This document shows, piece by piece, positions 23,562 through 31,891 of a stretch of 49,041 nt of DNA (positions within the stretch are counted from its first letter, which is position 1; every line of letters starts with the position of its first letter). Below the pieces are notes generated by a model. The model was not told the DNA's origin, did no database searches, and saw only the letters and a list, made by a program, of their open reading frames with translations. Position numbers and translations under genes: made by a program. The stretch is taken from assembly GCF_010811875.1 (NCBI RefSeq), contig NZ_VKHP01000036.1, forward strand, positions 1-49,041. Direction: 5' to 3'. Origin of the DNA: Bradyrhizobium uaiense (GTDB lineage Bacteria > Pseudomonadota > Alphaproteobacteria > Rhizobiales > Xanthobacteraceae).

Positions 23562-23975
23562 TTACCCCTTTGCCGGACGGAACAAGGGAAGGGTGATCTT
23601 GTCGTCGAGTGCCTCGAAGGCGACTTCGAGCGGCATGTCGAGCTCGAGCGCTTCCGGCGTCTGCGGACAATCGATGATGTTGCTCATCATGCGCGGACCC
23701 TCGTCGAGTTCGACCACGGCGATCGCATAGGGCGGCGTGAAGCCCGGCGCAGCGGGGCGGTGGTTGATGACGTAGCTGTAGAGCTTGCCCTTGCCGCTGG
23801 CCTTGAACACCGAGACCTTGCGCGAGGCGCAGGAGGGACAGAACGGCCGCGGCGGAAAGTAGACATTGGCGCAGGCGTCGCAGCGCTGCAGGCGCAGCTC
23901 GCCGGCCTTGGTGCCGTCCCAGAAATGCTGGGTCTCAGGTGTCGGTTTTGGTTTCGCGCGCGCGGGTTCGGCCAT
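23562..23975 (-). CDS. Zn-ribbon/OB-fold DUF35 protein, partner of the thiolase
   Basis: A 137-residue protein of the DUF35 (ChsH2-like) family. A rubredoxin-like zinc ribbon with four cysteines (LQRCDACANVYFPPRPFCPSC) is followed by an OB-fold ending in MPLEVAFEALDDKITLPLFRP. Known members bind acyl-CoA and form complexes with thiolase-fold enzymes. GGGAGGA lies about 10 bases upstream of the ATG at 23975; longer readings to 24164 have no support. It heads the operon DUF35-thiolase-(repeat)-SDR and is divergent from the ABC transporter operon that begins at 24197. The intervening 221 bases contain the dyad TGGACC / GGTCCA. Confidence 0.9.
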   Translation of the reverse strand: MAEPARAKPKPTPETQHFWDGTKAGELRLQRCDACANVYFPPRPFCPSCASRKVSVFKASGKGKLYSYVINHRPAAPGFTPPYAIAVVELDEGPRMMSNIIDCPQTPEALELDMPLEVAFEALDDKITLPLFRPAKG

Positions 23976-24196
23976 GTCTGATACTTCCTCCCGAAAATCG
24001 TTACAGTCTTGATGCGCCATTGGACCAAGGGCCGTCAACGGTCCATCCACGCCACGCGCAGCGGCCTGTGTTTCGCGCATGCCGCATATTCCGCCCCTCG
24101 CACAATTGCTAAGGCCGCGATGCTTGTGTCGCTCCGATCCGGCGCGTAGAAGGGCCGCGTCCAAGCTACATCCAAGATGCCCGGGAGGAATATATC

Positions 24197-25444
24197 ATGC
24201 TGAGGATTATCGGCGCGGCACTCGCTGCCAGCCTCGCATTTGCCACGCAGGCGATGGCCGCCGACGCACCGTCGGAGATCAAGATCGGCACGCTCTACGC
24301 GTCGTCCGGGCGCTACGCCTCGATCTCGATGCCGGTCTACAGCTCGCTGAAATTGTGGGTCGAGCAGAAGAACGCCGAGGGTGGCGTCTTCGTGAAGGCG
24401 TTCGACAAGAAGATCCCGATCAAGCTCGTCTCCTATGACGACCAGAGCAACACCGCGACCGCCTCGACGCTTTATAACCAGCTCGTCACCCAGGATAAGG
24501 TCGACCTGCTGGTCGCCGATTCCGGATCGGTTCTGACGGCGCCCGCGGTTGCGATCGCCCGCGACCGCAAGATGTTCCTGTTCGATCAGACCGGCACCGG
24601 CGCGAGCTTCTTCTCCAAGGACAATCCTTACATCGCGCTGATGGCCGATCCGGTGTCGACGGTCTGGCCGAAGCCGGTCGCCGACTTCATCAGCCATGAT
24701 GGCCCGGGCCTCGGCATCAAGAAGATCGCCATCCTCTACGCGACCAACGAGTTCACCGGCACCCAGGCCAACGCGTTCCGCAAGTTCGTCAAGGAGTCGG
24801 GCGCGCCGATCGAGATCGTCTACGACCAGGGCGTTCCGACCGAGACCACGAACTACAACGTCATCATCAACAACATCAGCAATGCCAATCCGGACGCGGT
24901 GATCCATTTCGGCTATGCGCCGAACGACATCGCCTTCCTGCGCAACGTCCAGGACGTCGGCACCAAGTTCAAGATGCTGTTCGCGATCTATGCCGGCCTC
25001 GAGACCGAGCTGCTCGAGAAGAACGTGGGCGCCAAGGGCCTGGAGCACATCTGGACCTATGTGCCGCCGTCGGAATTGGATTATCCCGTCAATTTCGGGA
25101 TGAACATGAAGGATTTCCGCGCCGCCTGGCTGAAAAAGTACAATGACGGCAAGATGGAGTTCGGCTTCAACGCGGTGGCCGGCTACACCACGGCGCTGGT
25201 GATCGAGAAGACGCTGTCGGTTGCGACCAGCCTCGACCAAATGGAGCTGCGCCGCGCGGTGTTCTCGCTCAGCGGCCAGCTCAAGACGCTGGACGGTACC
25301 TTCGCGCTGGATGAGACCGGCGGGCAGATCGGCGAGTTGACGCCGCTCGGCCAGCTCACGGTCGACGAGCACGATCACATCAAGTTCGTCTCGATCTACC
25401 CGCACGAGACCGCCACCGGCAAGCCGATCTATCCGGCGCCGTGA
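24197..25444 (+). CDS. Liv-type ABC transporter substrate-binding protein
   Basis: A 415-residue periplasmic-binding protein of the type I (LivK-like) fold. A Sec signal peptide is clear: MLRIIGAALAASLAFATQAM with cleavage after AMA near residue 22. The mature part begins IKIGTLYASSGRYASIS, contains VSYDDQSNTATASTLYNQL and ILYATNEFTGTQAN, and ends near IYPHETATGKPIY. GGGAGGAATATATC precedes the ATG. It opens the operon SBP-permease-permease-ATPase-ATPase-amidase-DUF2848. In alphaproteobacteria this class carries amino acids, amides, urea or aromatic acids; the amidase downstream suggests an amide-bearing ligand. Confidence 0.92.
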   Translation: MLRIIGAALAASLAFATQAMAADAPSEIKIGTLYASSGRYASISMPVYSSLKLWVEQKNAEGGVFVKAFDKKIPIKLVSYDDQSNTATASTLYNQLVTQDKVDLLVADSGSVLTAPAVAIARDRKMFLFDQTGTGASFFSKDNPYIALMADPVSTVWPKPVADFISHDGPGLGIKKIAILYATNEFTGTQANAFRKFVKESGAPIEIVYDQGVPTETTNYNVIINNISNANPDAVIHFGYAPNDIAFLRNVQDVGTKFKMLFAIYAGLETELLEKNVGAKGLEHIWTYVPPSELDYPVNFGMNMKDFRAAWLKKYNDGKMEFGFNAVAGYTTALVIEKTLSVATSLDQMELRRAVFSLSGQLKTLDGTFALDETGGQIGELTPLGQLTVDEHDHIKFVSIYPHETATGKPIYPAP

Positions 25445-25489
25445 TGTTGGTGAGTGCGGCAGGCGTAACCTTCGGCAGCGAGCGGTAGC

Positions 25490-26413
25490 ATGACCTATGC
25501 GCTCGTTGCCGGCGTGCTGTTCGGGCTGTATTTCAGCCTGGTCGGCATCGGCCTCAATCTCGTGTTCGGCGTCATGCGCATCGTCAATCTTGCGCATGGC
25601 GACATCCTGATGCTGGGCGCCTTCATCGCGCTCGGCGTGGTCGGCATCGCCGGCATCGATCCGCTGTTCGCGGTGCCGCTGGCCTTCGTGGTCTTCGTGC
25701 TCGCAGGCGTGCTGCTGTACTGGGTGCTGGTGCCGCGCCTGCAGGGCTCGGCCAATCCGGAAATGCTGTCGATCATCCTGTTCTTCGGCCTGTCGCAGGT
25801 GATCGAAGCCGTCACCACGATCTTCGCCGGCACCAGCGAGCGCTCGATCCAGAGCCGGCTGCTCGGCACCGTGTTCACGACCATCAAGGTCAAGTGGTTC
25901 GGCGGCAAGGCCGCTGGCGCTGGGCCGATCCAGATCTTCGGCCAAGGCTTTCCCGCGCCCTGGGTGATCGCGGCGATCACCAGCCTGATCGCGATCGGGC
26001 TGGTGTACCTCTATCTCTACCACACCCGGCTCGGCACCTTGACGCGTGCGGTGATGTCACGCCGCGACGAGGCGCTGGCGACCGGCATCGACGTCGATCG
26101 CGTCTCGGCGGCGGCGTTCGGTATCGGGCTCGGAATCGCGGCGGTCGCCGGCGTGTTCGCGCCCTTCATGTTCGGCTCGGTGACGCCGGCGTTCGGCGCC
26201 GATGCGACCGTGACGTCGTTTGCGATCGTCGTGCTCGGCTCGCTCGGCAATCCCTTGGGCACCGCGCTCGGCGGCGTCGTCTACGGTCTCTGCTACATGC
26301 TGGTGCAGACCTATCTCAGTTCCTGGGCTGACCTCTTGCCCTATGTGTTGTTGATCGTGATCCTGTTGTTGCGCCCGAGCGGTCTGCTCGGAAGGCGGGT
26401 GCGCGTTGCTTAA
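25490..26413 (+). CDS. Liv-type ABC transporter permease (LivH-like)
   Basis: A 307-residue inner-membrane protein with about eight hydrophobic segments (first: YALVAGVLFGLYFSLVGIGL). NLVFGVMRIVNLAHGDILML is the family signature near the N terminus, and SRRDEALATGIDVDRVSAA is the cytoplasmic coupling loop that contacts the ATPases. It ends with LLRPSGLLGRRVRVA, usual for LivH. It starts 45 bases after the substrate-binding protein and overlaps the next permease by eight bases, so translation is coupled. Function: half of the membrane channel. Confidence 0.92.
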   Translation: MTYALVAGVLFGLYFSLVGIGLNLVFGVMRIVNLAHGDILMLGAFIALGVVGIAGIDPLFAVPLAFVVFVLAGVLLYWVLVPRLQGSANPEMLSIILFFGLSQVIEAVTTIFAGTSERSIQSRLLGTVFTTIKVKWFGGKAAGAGPIQIFGQGFPAPWVIAAITSLIAIGLVYLYLYHTRLGTLTRAVMSRRDEALATGIDVDRVSAAAFGIGLGIAAVAGVFAPFMFGSVTPAFGADATVTSFAIVVLGSLGNPLGTALGGVVYGLCYMLVQTYLSSWADLLPYVLLIVILLLRPSGLLGRRVRVA

Positions 26414-27326
26414 CGCCTCGAAACACCTGCTGTTCATCCTGGCGCCGCTGGTGGTGGTGTTCGCACTGCTGCCCGGCGTTTATCAAAACCATCTGCTGCT
26501 GTTCAACTTCGTGATCTTCCTGATCCTCGCGCAGGGCGTGAACATCATCTATGGCTTCACCGGCTATCTGCCGTTCGGCTATGTCGGCTTCTTCGGGGCA
26601 GGCGCCTACGGCTTTGCCATCATGGTGATGCATCTGCAGACGCCGGCGCCGCTTGCGGTGCTGGTCGGTGGCCTCGTCGCGATTGCGCTCGGCCTGTTGC
26701 TGACGCCGCTGCTGCGGCTGTCGGGGGCGTATTTTGCGATCGCCAATCTGGCGGCTTCGCTCGCGGTGCTGCACTTCGTCGCCAACCCGGCGCTGGAGGG
26801 CATCACCAAGGGTCCTTACGGCGTGTCGCTCACCGGCACGTTCAATCCGACCCACGCGTACTACGCGGCTGTCGTCGTGATGGCGCTCACCGTCGGCGCG
26901 GTCATCTATCTCAAGAACTCGCCATTCGGCCTTGCGCTGCAGGCGGTGCGCGAGGATGCGGTGTCGGCCTCGATGGCAGGCGTCAATATCATCAAGATGC
27001 GGATGATCGCCTGGCTTGCCTCGGCGCTGGTCGCGGGCCTCGCCGGCGGCATCTACGCCTGGTACGTCTCGGTGTTCTATCCCGACAATGTGTTCTCCGG
27101 CGAGTTCTCGATCTTCGCGATCGTGTTCGCGCTGTTCGGCGGCGTTGCCACCATCACCGGACCGATCGTCGGCGTGCTGATCCTCTACGGCATCTACAAT
27201 CTGATCGGCTTCACGACGCCGCAGTATTTCCAACTGATCTATGGCCTGTTGATCATGGGCCTCGTGCTGTTCCTGCCTGCAGGACTGGTGTCGCTGGCAA
27301 CGCGCAGGGGGTGGCATGTCCCCTGA
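26406..27326 (+). CDS. Liv-type ABC transporter permease (LivM-like)
   Basis: A 306-residue membrane protein, the second half of the channel. LVVVFALLPGVYQN and LILAQGVNIIYGFTGYLPFG are at the N terminus, YFAIANLAASLAVLHFVANP follows, and the coupling loop is REDAVSASMAGVNIIKMRM. The start is TTG at 26406, inside the end of the LivH gene, with GGAAGGCGGG 6-15 bases upstream. It overlaps the ATPase gene by 11 bases. Length is slightly shorter than typical LivM, without the extra N-terminal helix of the E. coli protein. Confidence 0.9.
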   Translation: MLNASKHLLFILAPLVVVFALLPGVYQNHLLLFNFVIFLILAQGVNIIYGFTGYLPFGYVGFFGAGAYGFAIMVMHLQTPAPLAVLVGGLVAIALGLLLTPLLRLSGAYFAIANLAASLAVLHFVANPALEGITKGPYGVSLTGTFNPTHAYYAAVVVMALTVGAVIYLKNSPFGLALQAVREDAVSASMAGVNIIKMRMIAWLASALVAGLAGGIYAWYVSVFYPDNVFSGEFSIFAIVFALFGGVATITGPIVGVLILYGIYNLIGFTTPQYFQLIYGLLIMGLVLFLPAGLVSLATRRGWHVP

Positions 27327-28044
27327 GAAAACCCCGATCCTCAAGGTCTCGAAGCTGGTCAAGCGCTTCGGCGGCTTCCACGCGCTCGACGGCCTGAGCT
27401 TCCACGTCGTGCCGGGCGAAATCCTCGGCCTTGTCGGTCCGAACGGCTCCGGCAAGACCACGGCGATCAACGTGATCTCCGGTCTGTATGCGCCCGATGG
27501 CGGCGAGGTGGTGTTCGACGGCGCGTCCTCCGGCGGCGTCGCCTCGCACAAGCTGGTTCACCGCGGCATCAACCGCACCTTCCAGGTGCCGAAGCCGTTC
27601 CTGTCGCTCACAGTACGCGAGAACATCCAGGTGGCGCTGGCCTATGGCGGAGCCACCGGCGCGCCGTCGATTGCCGAACTGCTGGAGGAATATCGGCTGA
27701 AGGAGGTCGCCGACCGCCCCGCCGCCGATCTCAACAGCGCGCAGCAGAAGATGCTCGATCTGACCCGCGCGCTCGCCACCCGGCCGCGGCTGTTGCTGCT
27801 CGACGAGCTCGCGGCCGGCCTCAACCCGGCGGAACTCGACTGGATCGCCGGCCGTATCAAGGCGCTGGCTGCGACCGGCATGGCCATCATCGTGGTCGAG
27901 CATCTGATGGGCTTCATCGAGCAGATCACCGACCGCGTCATCGTGCTCAATGCGGGCAAGGAGATCTTCGAGGGGACGCTGGCGACCGCGGTGCGCGAAC
28001 CGCAGGTGATCGAGGTGTTCTTGGGAGGCGAGCATGCCCACTGA
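27316..28044 (+). CDS. Liv-type ABC transporter ATPase (LivG-like) with a degenerate signature motif
   Basis: A 242-residue ABC ATPase. Walker A is GPNGSGKTT (41-49), the Q-loop NRTFQVPKPF, Walker B LLLLDELAAGLNP (159-171) with Leu instead of the usual Pro, and the H-loop His lies in VVEHLMG. The signature normally reading LSYGQ/LSGGQ is LNSAQQ (139-144): the conserved Ser and Gly are replaced by Asn and Ala. The partner LivF has a perfect LSGGQ, so one of the two composite ATP sites probably turns over poorly. It overlaps its neighbours by 11 bases at each end. Some residues between Q-loop and signature are missing, making it about 10 residues short. Confidence 0.9.
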   Translation: MSPEKTPILKVSKLVKRFGGFHALDGLSFHVVPGEILGLVGPNGSGKTTAINVISGLYAPDGGEVVFDGASSGGVASHKLVHRGINRTFQVPKPFLSLTVRENIQVALAYGGATGAPSIAELLEEYRLKEVADRPAADLNSAQQKMLDLTRALATRPRLLLLDELAAGLNPAELDWIAGRIKALAATGMAIIVVEHLMGFIEQITDRVIVLNAGKEIFEGTLATAVREPQVIEVFLGGEHAH

Positions 28045-28753
28045 TGCAGCGCCGCTTCTGGACGCCACCGGCGTCGATGCCGGCTACGGCACCATGCAGG
28101 TGTTGTGGGGCGTCGATCTCGACGTCCGCCCCGGCGAGACCGTGCTCCTGCTCGGCGCCAATGGCGCCGGCAAGACCACGTTCCTGAAGTCGCTGGTCGG
28201 CCTGATCGAAGCCCGCAGCGGCCACATCAAGCTCGGCGGCGAGGACATCACCAGGATGCGGTCCTCGGACCGCATGAAGCGCGGCATGACCTACATGTCG
28301 GAGCTGGCGGTGTTTCCCGACCTGTCGATCGAGGAGAACATCCGGGTCGGGGCGCAGGCCCTGGGCCATGCCAATCCGGGCGCGCGGGTCGACGAACTCT
28401 ACGGCCTGTTCCCGGTGCTGCGCGACAAGCGCCGCGATCCGGCCTCCAGCCTGTCCGGCGGCCAGCGCAAGATGCTCGGCATCGCCAAGGCGCTGTCGGC
28501 CGAGCCGAAACTGCTGGTCATGGACGAGCCCTCGGCCGGGCTGTCGCCGCTGTTCGTCAAGGAGGTGCTCCGCGCCCTGTCGAGCCTGCAGGGCCGCGGA
28601 TTGGCGCTTCTGATCGCCGAGCAGAATATCGGCTTCCTCGAGATTGCCACCCGCGTGTTCGTGCTTGAAGGCGGGCGCATCCGGTTCTCCGGCACGGTTG
28701 CCGAGATGAGCGGCAATGAAGAGCTGCACCGCGCCTATTTCGGGCTGAAGTGA
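28034..28753 (+). CDS. Liv-type ABC transporter ATPase (LivF-like)
   Basis: A 239-residue ABC ATPase with Walker A GANGAGKTT near residue 39, Q-loop TYMSELAVFPDLSIEEN, signature LSGGQRKMLGIAKAL, Walker B LLVMDEPSAGLSP, and IAEQNIGFLEIA at the H-loop, where LivF proteins normally have Gln in place of His. It pairs with the LivG-like protein encoded just upstream (11-base overlap) to power import. It is the last transporter gene; the amidase follows after about 100 bases in the same direction. Confidence 0.93.
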   Translation: MPTDAAPLLDATGVDAGYGTMQVLWGVDLDVRPGETVLLLGANGAGKTTFLKSLVGLIEARSGHIKLGGEDITRMRSSDRMKRGMTYMSELAVFPDLSIEENIRVGAQALGHANPGARVDELYGLFPVLRDKRRDPASSLSGGQRKMLGIAKALSAEPKLLVMDEPSAGLSPLFVKEVLRALSSLQGRGLALLIAEQNIGFLEIATRVFVLEGGRIRFSGTVAEMSGNEELHRAYFGLK

Positions 28754-28858
28754 TAGTGATGCGAGGCTGGGGCCGGTGCACTGGAAATCGGCCCCGGTTC
28801 GCGCGACAATCAGCTACAAGCCATGAATTGCAAGCCAGCAAGCCGTGAAGTGAAAGCC

Positions 28859-30208
28859 ATGCCCAAAAATCCGACACTCGCCTCCCTTGCCGCCGATCTC
28901 GCCAGCGGCGCGACCTCCGCCCGCAAGCTCGTCGAGCAGTGCATCGCCAGGATTGCCGATCCGGCGGGCGAGGGGCAACGCACCTTCATCCATGTCGATC
29001 GCGACGCCGCGCTGGAAGCCGCCGATGCCATGGACCGGCTACGCAAGGCTAATGCCGCGCCGTCGCCCTTTGCCGGCATTCCGGTCTCGATCAAGGACCT
29101 GTTCGACATCAAGGGCCAGGTGACCCGGGCGGGCTCACGGGCGCTGGATGATTCCGCGCCGGCGGATGCCGATGCGCCGGCGGTGGCACGGCTCAAGCGC
29201 GCCGGCTTCATCGTGATCGGCCGCACCAACATGACCGAGTTCGCCTATTCGGGCATCGGCATCAATCCGCATTACGGCACGCCGAAGAGCGCGTGGAACC
29301 GGAGCGTCGGCCATGTGCCCGGCGGCTCGTCCTCGGGCGCAGCAGTCTCGATCGCCGACGGCATGGCGTTCGGCGCGCTCGGCACCGACACCGGCGGCTC
29401 CTGCCGGATCCCGGCCGCCTTCAACGGCATCGTCGGCTACAAGCCGACGCAGCGCCGGATTCCGCTCGACGGCGGCGTGCCGCTGTCGTTCACGCTGGAC
29501 AGCTACGGCCCGCTGGCGAATTCGGTGGCCTGCTGCGCGGTGCTCGACGCGGTGCTGGCCGACGAACCGGTGACGCCGATCAGCCCGCGCCCGGTCAAGG
29601 GCATGCGGCTCGCGGTGCCGACCACGGTCGCGCTCGATGATCTCGATGATGCCGTGGCCAAGACCTTCGAGCGTGCGCTCGCTTCGTTATCGCGCGCCGG
29701 TGCACTGATCGAGCGCATCGAAGTGCCTGAACTGCTCGACGTCGGCGTGATGAACACCAAGGGCGGGTTCTCCGCGGCCGAGAGCTATGCCTGGCACCGC
29801 TTCCTGCTCGCCAGCAAGGGCGATATCTACGATCCCCGCGTCGCCGTGCGGATCCAGCGCGGCGAGGGTTTTCTCGCGGCCGACTATATCGACCTCATCA
29901 ACGCGCGCCGCTCGTTCATTGCCCGCACCGAGGCGCGGATCGCGCCTTACGACGCGCTGGTGCTGCCGACCACCGCGAACCTGCCGCCGACCATCGCCGC
30001 TCTTGCCGACGACAAGGTGTTCGCCACGGAGAATTTGCGCGCGCTGCGTAATCCCTCGCTGATCAACGTACTCGATGGCTGCGCCATCTCGCTGCCCGCG
30101 CATCGCGAGGGCGAGGCGCCGGTCGGCCTGATGCTCGCCGCAGCGGGCGGTTCGGATCGCCGCATCTTCGAGCTTGCGGCCGGAATGGAGACCGTCATCC
30201 GTGTTTGA
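28859..30208 (+). CDS. Amidase (amidase-signature family)
   Basis: A 449-residue amidase. The Ser-cisSer-Lys triad is visible: Lys79 in GIPVSIKDLFD, the Ser of GGSSSGAAV (157-159), and the nucleophile Ser181 in GTDTGGSCRIP. The enzyme hydrolyses a carboxamide to acid and ammonia in the cytosol. Family-wide LPTTANLPPTIA lies late, and the C terminus is PVGLMLAAAGGSDRRIFELA. I take ATG at 28859 (MPKNPTLASLA), with GAAG upstream; ATG at 28823 would add 12 residues. The stop overlaps the DUF2848 gene by 8 bases. Behind a Liv-type transporter, it probably handles the imported compound. Confidence 0.9.
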   Translation: MPKNPTLASLAADLASGATSARKLVEQCIARIADPAGEGQRTFIHVDRDAALEAADAMDRLRKANAAPSPFAGIPVSIKDLFDIKGQVTRAGSRALDDSAPADADAPAVARLKRAGFIVIGRTNMTEFAYSGIGINPHYGTPKSAWNRSVGHVPGGSSSGAAVSIADGMAFGALGTDTGGSCRIPAAFNGIVGYKPTQRRIPLDGGVPLSFTLDSYGPLANSVACCAVLDAVLADEPVTPISPRPVKGMRLAVPTTVALDDLDDAVAKTFERALASLSRAGALIERIEVPELLDVGVMNTKGGFSAAESYAWHRFLLASKGDIYDPRVAVRIQRGEGFLAADYIDLINARRSFIARTEARIAPYDALVLPTTANLPPTIAALADDKVFATENLRALRNPSLINVLDGCAISLPAHREGEAPVGLMLAAAGGSDRRIFELAAGMETVIRV

Positions 30209-30887
30209 TCTCACCTTCAATGTCGACGACAAGGGCGTCGCGACGCCGCTCACGCTCGAAATCAAGCAGGCCGTGATCGCCGGCTGGACCGGCCGCGATC
30301 CGGTGGCCCGCGACAAGCACATCGCCGAGCTCGAGGCGCTCGGCATCGCGCGGCCCGCGACGACGCCGATCTACTATCGCTGCTCGGCGCGCCGGCTCAC
30401 CTTCGCCGACACGATCGAGGTCTGTGGCGAGGACTCGAGCGGCGAGGTCGAGTTCGTGCTGATCGGCTGGCAGGGCCGCACCTTCGTCGGCTGCGGCTCC
30501 GACCATACCGATCGCAAGGTCGAGAGCTACAGCGTCACGGTGTCGAAGCAGATGTGCGACAAGCCGATGGCATCTGAGCTGTGGGAGCTCGAGGACGTCA
30601 TCGGCCATTGGGACCAGCTCATTCTGCGCTCCTGGGCCACGATCGGTGGCCAGCGCGTGCTCTACCAGGAAGGCGCGCTCGATCACATGCTGCCGGTCAA
30701 GGACCTGATCGCGCGCGGCTTCGACAAGGGCGGATTGCCCGACGGCTGCGCCATGTTCGGCGGCACCTTCGCCGCCAAGGGCGGCATTCGCCCGGCCAGC
30801 CGCTTCGAGTTCGAACTGGAAGACCCCGTGCTGAAGCGGAAGATCAGCCACGGCTACGACGTGATCACGCTGCCGGTCAGGGGCTGA
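30201..30887 (+). CDS. DUF2848-family protein
   Basis: A 228-residue soluble protein starting at GTG 30201 (MFDLTFNVDDKGVATPL), with GGAG 9 bases upstream inside the amidase gene. Conserved-looking parts are GWTGRDPVARDKHIAELEAL, VGCGSDHTDRKVESYSV, DKPMASELWELEDVIGHWD and MFGGTFAAKGGIRPASRFEF. I recognise it as DUF2848, a family repeatedly found beside amidase genes and of unknown function. The last segment loosely resembles the C-terminal strands of the fumarylacetoacetase fold, but this is only an impression. The 8-base overlap with the amidase implies coupled translation and a shared pathway. Confidence 0.88.
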   Translation: MFDLTFNVDDKGVATPLTLEIKQAVIAGWTGRDPVARDKHIAELEALGIARPATTPIYYRCSARRLTFADTIEVCGEDSSGEVEFVLIGWQGRTFVGCGSDHTDRKVESYSVTVSKQMCDKPMASELWELEDVIGHWDQLILRSWATIGGQRVLYQEGALDHMLPVKDLIARGFDKGGLPDGCAMFGGTFAAKGGIRPASRFEFELEDPVLKRKISHGYDVITLPVRG

Positions 30888-30932
30888 TTTCGCGCGTCGT
30901 CGCATCCGGGGCGACCGGTACCCTCTCCACAC

Positions 30933-31052
30933 GTCGTCCCTGCGAAAGCAGGGACCCATAACCACTGGATTTTGTGGTTGGCGCGCTGTGGCCCCAGCCT
31001 GCACAAACAACTGACTATGGTGGCTATGGGTCCCTGCTTTCGCAGGGACGAC
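30933..31052. repeat. Dispersed palindromic repeat, GTCGTCCC...GGGACCCATAACCAC family
   Basis: GTCGTCCCTGCGAAAGCAGG at the left pairs with CTGCTTTCGCAGGGACGAC at the right, with inner GGGACCCATA / TATGGGTCCC. It starts 46 bases after the DUF2848 stop and separates the amidase operon from the oxygenase genes. Confidence 0.85.
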
Positions 31053-31134
31053 AGCGGAGATGGGACTCCGTTCCGGGACATTCCCGCCGGAAATCGGGTG
31101 GCGCGAGCCGCAATCGTGGGCCAGATTCCGCTGC

Positions 31135-31878
31135 ATGACAGCAATTGCCAAGACCATCATCCACCCCGCCACCGGCATCCCCGCCCGTGTTGACGCGCTC
31201 GACTGGGATCAAATCACGACCGACCTCGACGGGCAGGGCAGCGCCGTCCTCACCGGCCTGCTGACGCCTGGGGAGTGCGATGCCATCGCCGCGCTGTATC
31301 CCGACGACGGCCGGTTCCGCAGCAGGGTCGTGATGGGCCGCCACGGCTTTGGCCGTGGCGAATACAAATATTTTTCCTATCCGCTGCCGGATCTGATCGC
31401 GGAGCTGCGGCCGGCGCTGTATGCGCGGCTGACCGCGACCGCCAATCGCTGGAACGAGACGATGGGGATCGCGATCAGCTATCCGGCCTCGCACGCGGCG
31501 TTCCTGAAGCGCTGCCATGATGCCGGGCAGACGCGGCCGACGCCGTTGCTGCTGCAATATGGCGAGGGCGACTACAATTGCCTGCATCAGGATCTCTATG
31601 GCGAGCACGTATTCCCGATCCAGGTCGCGATCCTGCTGTCGCAGCCGGGGCGCGATTTCACCGGCGGCGAATTCGTGCTGACCGAGCAGCGGCCGCGGAT
31701 GCAGTCGCGGCCCGAGGTGGTGCCGCTGACCAAGGGCGATGCGGTGGCCTTTGCCGTGCATCACCGTCCGGTGCAGGGGACGCGCGGGCCGTATCGTGTC
31801 AATCTGCGCCACGGCGTCAGCCGGATTCGCTCCGGCCATCGCCACACCGTTGGGGTGATCTTCCACGACGCAAAGTGA
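31135..31878 (+). CDS. 2-oxoglutarate/Fe(II)-dependent oxygenase
   Basis: A 247-residue double-stranded beta-helix enzyme. The iron triad is His151 and Asp153 in LHQDLYGEHVFPIQ and His226 in VNLRHGVSR; Arg230 can bind 2-oxoglutarate. The N terminus (VLTGLLTPGECDAIAALYPD) is the prolyl-hydroxylase-like lead-in, and QPGRDFTGGEFVLTEQRP is typical of that group. Target unknown: hydroxylation of a protein or nucleic acid side group are both possible. AlkB, a DNA-repair enzyme of the same superfamily, is encoded 13 bases downstream, so the two are co-transcribed and a role in alkylation damage is plausible. ATG at 31135 is used; ATG at 31060 would overlap the repeat edge. Confidence 0.88.
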   Translation: MTAIAKTIIHPATGIPARVDALDWDQITTDLDGQGSAVLTGLLTPGECDAIAALYPDDGRFRSRVVMGRHGFGRGEYKYFSYPLPDLIAELRPALYARLTATANRWNETMGIAISYPASHAAFLKRCHDAGQTRPTPLLLQYGEGDYNCLHQDLYGEHVFPIQVAILLSQPGRDFTGGEFVLTEQRPRMQSRPEVVPLTKGDAVAFAVHHRPVQGTRGPYRVNLRHGVSRIRSGHRHTVGVIFHDAK

Positions 31879-31891
31879 GTGCGAGAGAGGC

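Noticed and set aside
24035..26023. A 662-codon minus-strand frame opposite the first binding protein and permease
   Set aside because: No domain, low-complexity His/Arg/Asp composition, fully opposite two clear genes.
24197..28753. Naming the first transporter livKHMGF for leucine uptake
   Set aside because: Liv-type systems carry many ligands in rhizobia and the operon continues into an amidase; the symbols would imply a specificity not supported by sequence.
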